Shown piece after piece: positions 59,668 to 64,000 of a DNA stretch of 64,000 nt. The notes beneath the pieces are model-generated. The model was not told where the DNA came from and did no database searches. It saw only the letters and a program-made list of their open reading frames with translations. Both the position numbers and the translations under genes were made by a program. The stretch is from Leptonema illini DSM 21528 (GTDB lineage: Bacteria; Spirochaetota; Leptospiria; Leptospirales; Leptonemataceae): assembly GCF_000243335.1 (NCBI RefSeq), contig NZ_JH597773.1:1137989-1201988 (forward strand), read 5' to 3'. Each line of letters opens with the position of its first letter. The first letter of the stretch is position 1.

Positions 59668-61655
59668 AGAGTCCTCTGTAACTCGCCTCTGCGGCTCTGT
59701 CGTCTTTCAAGCCATTCGACGAGCCCTCTGACGTTCAGAATACAGGCCGGACGTCCGTCGCCGAGTAACGTCGCGCCTGAAAACCAGGGATGCTTCTGGA
59801 AGAGTCGACCGAGCGGCTTGATGACCGTCTGTAGCTCGCCGAGAATGGCGTCGACGGCTAACGCTATCCTGTCGCTTCCACTGCGGACGACGACCAGCGA
59901 GAGTCGCGTCGATGCATCGTGCTCCGCGTCGCTCTGGCCGATATTCAGATCAAAAAAAGGAACGGCCTCGTTACGAAGGGAGATAAAACGACTGCCTTCG
60001 TCTATGGCATGTTCGAGGTCGACGCATTCTTCGACAAGATCAAGCGGCAGCACGAAAAAGGCCGATCCGGCTCGCACAAGAAATCCGTCGATGATGGCCA
60101 GCGTTAAAGGCAATAGCAGCCGGAACGTCGTGCCTTCGCCTTTACGGGATTCTATCTCGACCGATCCGCGCAGGGATTGCACCTCGCGAAGAACGACGTC
60201 CATTCCCACACCGCGGCCCGAGATATCGGTAACGCTTGAAGCGGTCGAAAAGCCTGGAAGAAAGATGAAGCGATGGATCTCGTCGTCGCTGTAGGCGACG
60301 TCGGATCGCGCAAGGCCGCGCTCGATGGCCTTCTGTAAGATGCGCTCGGTATTCAGTCCTTCGCCGTCGTCGCTGATTTCGACGTAGATCTGTCCGTGGC
60401 GGTGACCGGCGCTCAGGCGAATCGTGCCGGTCTCGGGTTTACCGGCTGCACTGCGTTCTTCGGCGCTGCGAATGCCATGATCCATGGCGTTGCGAACGAG
60501 GTGTACAAGAGGATCAAAGATACGTTCAATGACGTTTTTATCGAGCTCCGTTTCGCCGCCTTCATAGAAGAGTCGTACCCGGCGACCGGTCTTCGTCTGA
60601 AGATCACGAACGAGTCGATCAAAACGGCGAAAGGTCTCGCCGATGGGCACCATGCGTAAATCGAGGGCGGTCTCGCGCAGATCGTCGATGATGCGCGTCA
60701 GCGATTCCACCGTTTCAGCCATGCCGGCTCCGTCGTTTTCTCCTGAGCGAAGCCGGGCATTGGAGCCCTGAACGACGAGTTCACCGATCAGGTTAACGAG
60801 ACGATCCAGCTTCTCGGAATCGACGCGAATGGAGCTGCGTCGCTCGGTCTTCTCGTCCGTACCGGTCAGGGCAGGCGTCGACGACTCTGCTTGAGCCGGT
60901 GAGGCGGCGATATGCGGAACGGCCGGATTCTCCAGAGCGGTTAACTCAATCTTGGAACTGTCACGTATAAAATCAAAGGCGTCGAGGATTTCTTCTTCGC
61001 TCGCTTCGGAGTTCAGTATGATCTCGAATCCGGTGTAACATTTCTGTGCGTTCAACTCTTCGAGATCGGGAAGTCGATCGATGAGAGGCCTGACGAGCTC
61101 AAACTCGCCCGACTTGCGCAAGTAATGGATGAAAGAGTAGGGATCAAATCCATAACGAAACAGATCCTCTTCAAAGCGCAGCGTCAGCTTCCAGCGTCGC
61201 ATCTGGCCTGAGTTTGGCGCCGGTTGATCGGTCGGCGGCAGGCAGTGTGTCGGTTGAAAGCCCGGCATGTAGGCGACCAGCTGGGTTAACAGTTGCGGAC
61301 CGGACGCCCTGAGTCGCATGAGCGCCGCTTCGTCGGATGCCTCTTCGGATTGCAACAGAGAGGCGATATGATCGCGGCATTGCAGGAGTATTTCGGTCAG
61401 AGCGTTGTCAAGCGAGATGGCGCCTCTGCGAAGTTCGTCGAGAAAGGTCTCTAAATCATGGGCAAAGGCGCCGGTAGCGGGAAATCCGAACATAGCCGAC
61501 GTTCCTTTAAGCGTATGCACGCTGCGGAATACGGAGTTCAGGATTTCGGCGACGTCGCCTCCTTTCTCAAGCTGAAGCAGGTCCGCCTCAAGACGTTCGA
61601 GCAGCTCTGACGATTCTTCGCGATAGGTCTGTAGCAGCGAGGGATCAATCTGCAT
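59664..61655 (-). CDS. cheA: Chemotaxis histidine kinase
   Basis: 663 aa from ATG 61655; an in-frame ATG at 61679 adds 8 aa. P1 HPt domain with SVHTLKGTSAMFGF (phospho-His about aa 47); a P2-like domain (~aa 150-245); P3 dimerisation (RVDSEKLDRLVNLIGELVVQ); P4 kinase with N-box HLVRNAMDHGIRSAEE and G1 SDDGEGL; P5 CheW-like. Phosphorylates CheY and CheB. Overlaps STAS gene upstream by 11 bp. Confidence 0.96.
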   Translation of the reverse strand: MQIDPSLLQTYREESSELLERLEADLLQLEKGGDVAEILNSVFRSVHTLKGTSAMFGFPATGAFAHDLETFLDELRRGAISLDNALTEILLQCRDHIASLLQSEEASDEAALMRLRASGPQLLTQLVAYMPGFQPTHCLPPTDQPAPNSGQMRRWKLTLRFEEDLFRYGFDPYSFIHYLRKSGEFELVRPLIDRLPDLEELNAQKCYTGFEIILNSEASEEEILDAFDFIRDSSKIELTALENPAVPHIAASPAQAESSTPALTGTDEKTERRSSIRVDSEKLDRLVNLIGELVVQGSNARLRSGENDGAGMAETVESLTRIIDDLRETALDLRMVPIGETFRRFDRLVRDLQTKTGRRVRLFYEGGETELDKNVIERIFDPLVHLVRNAMDHGIRSAEERSAAGKPETGTIRLSAGHRHGQIYVEISDDGEGLNTERILQKAIERGLARSDVAYSDDEIHRFIFLPGFSTASSVTDISGRGVGMDVVLREVQSLRGSVEIESRKGEGTTFRLLLPLTLAIIDGFLVRAGSAFFVLPLDLVEECVDLEHAIDEGSRFISLRNEAVPFFDLNIGQSDAEHDASTRLSLVVVRSGSDRIALAVDAILGELQTVIKPLGRLFQKHPWFSGATLLGDGRPACILNVRGLVEWLERRQSRRGELQRTL

Positions 61656-62031
61656 TGTTTTCAACCCGGCTGAGGCCATATTTCAACACGTACTTAGATT
61701 TATCTTCGCTGCGGATCTTCACCGGATCTGCAAGAAGAGAGACCGCGCCGAGCAGCGTGATGTTCTTTAAAACGGGCTCCGTATGGTTCACAAGTCGCAG
61801 CTTGAGGTTGCGCTTCTTCGCGCTCTGCTTGGCGCTGAGAAAAAGCTGCAGCGCAGGCGTGTCAAATTCCGTAACGCGAGAAAGGTCGACGCATACCGGC
61901 TTCTTGCCCTCAGCAGCTCGATCAAAAGAATCGAGAAGGGCAGATCGCACGGATTCGAGCGAGAGCAGATCCAGTGCCCCTTCGGGCTGAAGAAGGACGA
62001 GCTCATCCGTTTCTCTACGTCGCAGCTTCAT
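61645..62031 (-). CDS. STAS-domain protein of the chemotaxis operon
   Basis: 128 aa. LVLLQPEGALDLLSLESVRS and KPVCVDLSRVTEFDTPALQL match the STAS fold of SpoIIAA-type proteins. The phospho-acceptor serine (usually D-S-S-G) is replaced: FDTPALQ, so only Thr is available. Situated between cheY and cheA, it may tether or modulate the array rather than act as an anti-anti-sigma factor. Ends overlapping cheA. Confidence 0.88.
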   Translation of the reverse strand: MKLRRRETDELVLLQPEGALDLLSLESVRSALLDSFDRAAEGKKPVCVDLSRVTEFDTPALQLFLSAKQSAKKRNLKLRLVNHTEPVLKNITLLGAVSLLADPVKIRSEDKSKYVLKYGLSRVENNAD

Positions 62032-62035
62032 AGGC

Positions 62036-62413
62036 TTATTCCGGACAGAGTTTACTCACTGCCTTAAGCATCAGTTCCGGAGCGAAAGGTTTTACGATCC
62101 AGGCCTTTGCTCCCTGCATCTGGCCCTTCATCTTCATATCTTCGCTTGATTCCGTCGTCAGCATGATGACGGGAATAAACCGCGCCTCTTCATACTGCGG
62201 ATCGTTTTTGATGGCGGTCAGGAATTCCAGTCCGTTCATCTCGGGCATGTTAACGTCGCAGATAATTAGATTAAATTTGCCGGTCGACAGCTTTGCAAGC
62301 GCCTGCTTTCCGTTCTCTGCGGTCTCAGTTTCGTAACCGGCCGCCTTCAGGCTGATACTTACAAGCTGCCGTATGCTTGCCGAATCGTCGACGATAAGAA
62401 TCCTCTTTGCCAT
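62036..62413 (-). CDS. cheY: Chemotaxis response regulator CheY
   Basis: 125 aa, single receiver domain. RILIVDDSASIRQLV with the acidic pair, phospho-acceptor Asp in LIICDVNMPEMNGLEFL, Thr in VIMLTTESSE, and Lys in AWIVKPFAPE. Binds the flagellar switch when phosphorylated. Four bases separate its stop from the STAS start. Confidence 0.95.
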   Translation of the reverse strand: MAKRILIVDDSASIRQLVSISLKAAGYETETAENGKQALAKLSTGKFNLIICDVNMPEMNGLEFLTAIKNDPQYEEARFIPVIMLTTESSEDMKMKGQMQGAKAWIVKPFAPELMLKAVSKLCPE

Positions 62414-62456
62414 GCGTTATCCTCTTTTAAGTGGGAGGCTCTGCCTCTCCGTCATA

Positions 62457-64000
62457 TCAGAATTTCATGTAATGACCCGACGCATCCGTCGGTCTGTCCG
62501 TCTCGGATTTCGTTTGCGGGGCGCCGTTCTTTCGCTGCCGCTCCATCTTCGACGCCTGCAATCTGAAGAAAGCGACGGCCTGCATGAGGCCTTCGGCCTG
62601 CGATGAAAGCTCTTCTGCCGTCGCCGCAAGCTCTTCGGAGCTTGATGCGTTCTTCTGCGTCACTTCATCGATCTGCGCCATCGCCTGATTGATCTGCTGG
62701 ATGCCGTCCATCTGCTGCTGCGAGGCGACGGCGATCTCCTGAATCAGGTCCGCCGTCTTTTGAATGCCCGGCAGGATGGCGTTGATGCGCGAGCCTGCGT
62801 TCTCAGACAGCTTGACGCTGCTGCCTGCAAGAGCCGAGATCTCCTGGGCTGCAAGCTGACTGCGTTCGGCTAACTTTCTCACCTCGCCGGCGACTACGGC
62901 GAAGCCGCGACCGTGTTCGCCGGCTCGGGCCGCCTCGATGGCGGCGTTCAGGGCAAGCAGGTTCGTCTGATAGGCGATCTCTTCGATGATGGCGATCTTC
63001 TCGGCGATGACTTTCATGGCGCCGACCGTTTCGTCGACGGCCTGTCCGCCTTCGGTGGCCTCGCCGGCCGTCGTGACGGCCATCTTGCGCGTTTCAGCCG
63101 CATGTTCGGCGTTTTGATCGATGATGCTTGAGATCTGTTCGAGCGATGCCGTCGTCTCTTCAAGGTTAGCCGCCTGTTCGCTCGTTGATTCGCTTAACTC
63201 CTGTGCGGCGTTGGAAACCTCGCGGGAGGCCTGGAAAAGGCCGTCAGCGTTGGAGCGGACCTGTTCGAGAGTGAGGCTGAGCTTTTCACTTAGTGCTACG
63301 ACATTTCTGAGTATGGAGCCGATCTCATCTTTTCGAATGCTGTCGGTATCGATCTCTGATATGACGGTGAAGTCTCCGCCCGATAGCCTTTCGATGACGC
63401 CGTTCAGAGCGCTGATAGGTTGCTTCACGACGAGTCGGAACAGAATCGTGATCGCGATCATCGAACCGATAAAGAGGGCGAGGCCGATGCCGACATCCTG
63501 AATGATCATCTCCTGTTTCATGGCCTGTAGCTCGCCGAGCGGCATGGTGAGTTCGAAGGCTCCGTGAACCTCGCCTTCTTTCCAGCCCTCCATTTTAGCG
63601 CCGGTGATGTCTTTGCCGTCGTCACGCCCCCAGATGCGTTCCGAATCGCGCGGATCTCCGTGACAGTTCAGGCACTCGGCCGAAAGCCGGATGGCTCGAT
63701 AGTATTTAACCTCGTTACGGTCGGTATCTATGTAATAGTGCTCGATAAGATCTTCGCTCTGCAATTTTTTAAGGATTTCAAGCTGTTTCGCATCAGGCTT
63801 GTTGTCGGGATTGCGCGGATATTCTTTCGGAACGCGAAACTCGATGCCGAGATCCTTTGCCTGCATCTCCATGACCTGAATCGCAGAAAGAATAGGCACG
63901 ACGGTTTTGACATGCTTCTCCCAGTCGTCTTTAAGAAGAGCGATACTGCCTTCGCGGTCCTTCTCGTTCCAGTAGATTCTCGAGGTTCGCTCGCGTACGC
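62457..64000 (-). CDS. Methyl-accepting chemotaxis protein with c-haem Tll0287-like sensor, N-terminus off window
   Basis: The frame is open to the right edge, so the N-terminal anchor is missing. The visible sensor part contains [40 protein letters not shown] and [17 protein letters not shown]: a CxxCH haem c motif (63660-63674) in the context of DUF3365/Tll0287-like domains. Then a TM helix ([17 protein letters not shown]), HAMP, and a signalling domain whose hairpin is [20 protein letters not shown] followed by [15 protein letters not shown]. No CheR-tethering pentapeptide. First gene of the chemotaxis operon. Confidence 0.93.
   Translation of the reverse strand, partial: VRERTSRIYWNEKDREGSIALLKDDWEKHVKTVVPILSAIQVMEMQAKDLGIEFRVPKEYPRNPDNKPDAKQLEILKKLQSEDLIEHYYIDTDRNEVKYYRAIRLSAECLNCHGDPRDSERIWGRDDGKDITGAKMEGWKEGEVHGAFELTMPLGELQAMKQEMIIQDVGIGLALFIGSMIAITILFRLVVKQPISALNGVIERLSGGDFTVISEIDTDSIRKDEIGSILRNVVALSEKLSLTLEQVRSNADGLFQASREVSNAAQELSESTSEQAANLEETTASLEQISSIIDQNAEHAAETRKMAVTTAGEATEGGQAVDETVGAMKVIAEKIAIIEEIAYQTNLLALNAAIEAARAGEHGRGFAVVAGEVRKLAERSQLAAQEISALAGSSVKLSENAGSRINAILPGIQKTADLIQEIAVASQQQMDGIQQINQAMAQIDEVTQKNASSSEELAATAEELSSQAEGLMQAVAFFRLQASKMERQRKNGAPQTKSETDRPTDASGHYMKF

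Overview
The window is a bacterial chromosome segment of moderate GC content, densely packed with short operons on both strands. It most likely comes from a spirochaete of the order Leptospirales. Three things point there: tandem lipoproteins carrying DUF1554-like and Lcl_C (DUF1566)-like domains, a type seen in Leptospira relatives; flagellar FliH together with a full chemotaxis operon; and a 7TM-DISM receptor cyclase with a TPR-like tail. The GC level would fit Leptonema or Turneriella better than Leptospira itself. That placement is inference, because no 16S gene is present.

Layout. 1-4253: the 5' part of an FAD/4Fe-4S dehydrogenase gene, a GNAT acetyltransferase, a DUF454 membrane protein, rsmE, tRNA-Leu(CAA) and a frameshifted exported-protein gene. 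4656-11522 (minus): a nine-gene fatty-acid synthesis operon, fabD - enoyl reductase - fabA - fabG - fabZ - KAS - ACP - PlsC-like - phosphopantetheinyl transferase. 11926-14836: a GAF-GGDEF protein, tRNA-fMet and tRNA-Met, an anchored protein with an apparent CTG start, and inorganic pyrophosphatase. 14989-19470: two paralogous lipoproteins and an isolated fliH. 19653-24100 (plus): dcd, a membrane protein, cysE, a protein with a UVR-like motif, a degenerate aldo/keto reductase, an orphan cyclase tail and bactofilin. 24067-31770 (minus): glycosyltransferase, hfq, a 591-aa unknown, a LolA-like protein, a small lipoprotein, etfBA and pth. 32698-36232 (plus): ethanolamine permease, eutB and eutC. 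36191-44590 (minus): YiiX-like hydrolase, acyl-CoA ligase, 7TM-AraC regulator, M48 protease and a DUF2339 giant membrane protein.

44659-49174 is the accessory patch. It holds exported orphan proteins, a 5'-truncated SGNH hydrolase, an IS256-family element whose transposase is split by a +1 frame change, and an AT-rich TIR-NTPase gene whose 3' end stops inside the IS. The two truncated neighbours and the lack of a target-site duplication suggest an IS-mediated deletion through a possible defence locus.

49290-55299: hflX, a C-terminal J-domain protein, an exported thioredoxin-fold protein, hemN behind a palindrome-rich leader, and a secreted unknown. 55312-64000 (minus): the receptor adenylate cyclase, then the chemotaxis operon transcribed MCP - cheY - STAS - cheA - cheW - cheD - cheB. 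The MCP carries a c-type haem motif (CxxCH) in a Tll0287/DUF3365-like sensor region, so the array probably senses redox or gas ligands. No cheR, rRNA or CRISPR array is present.
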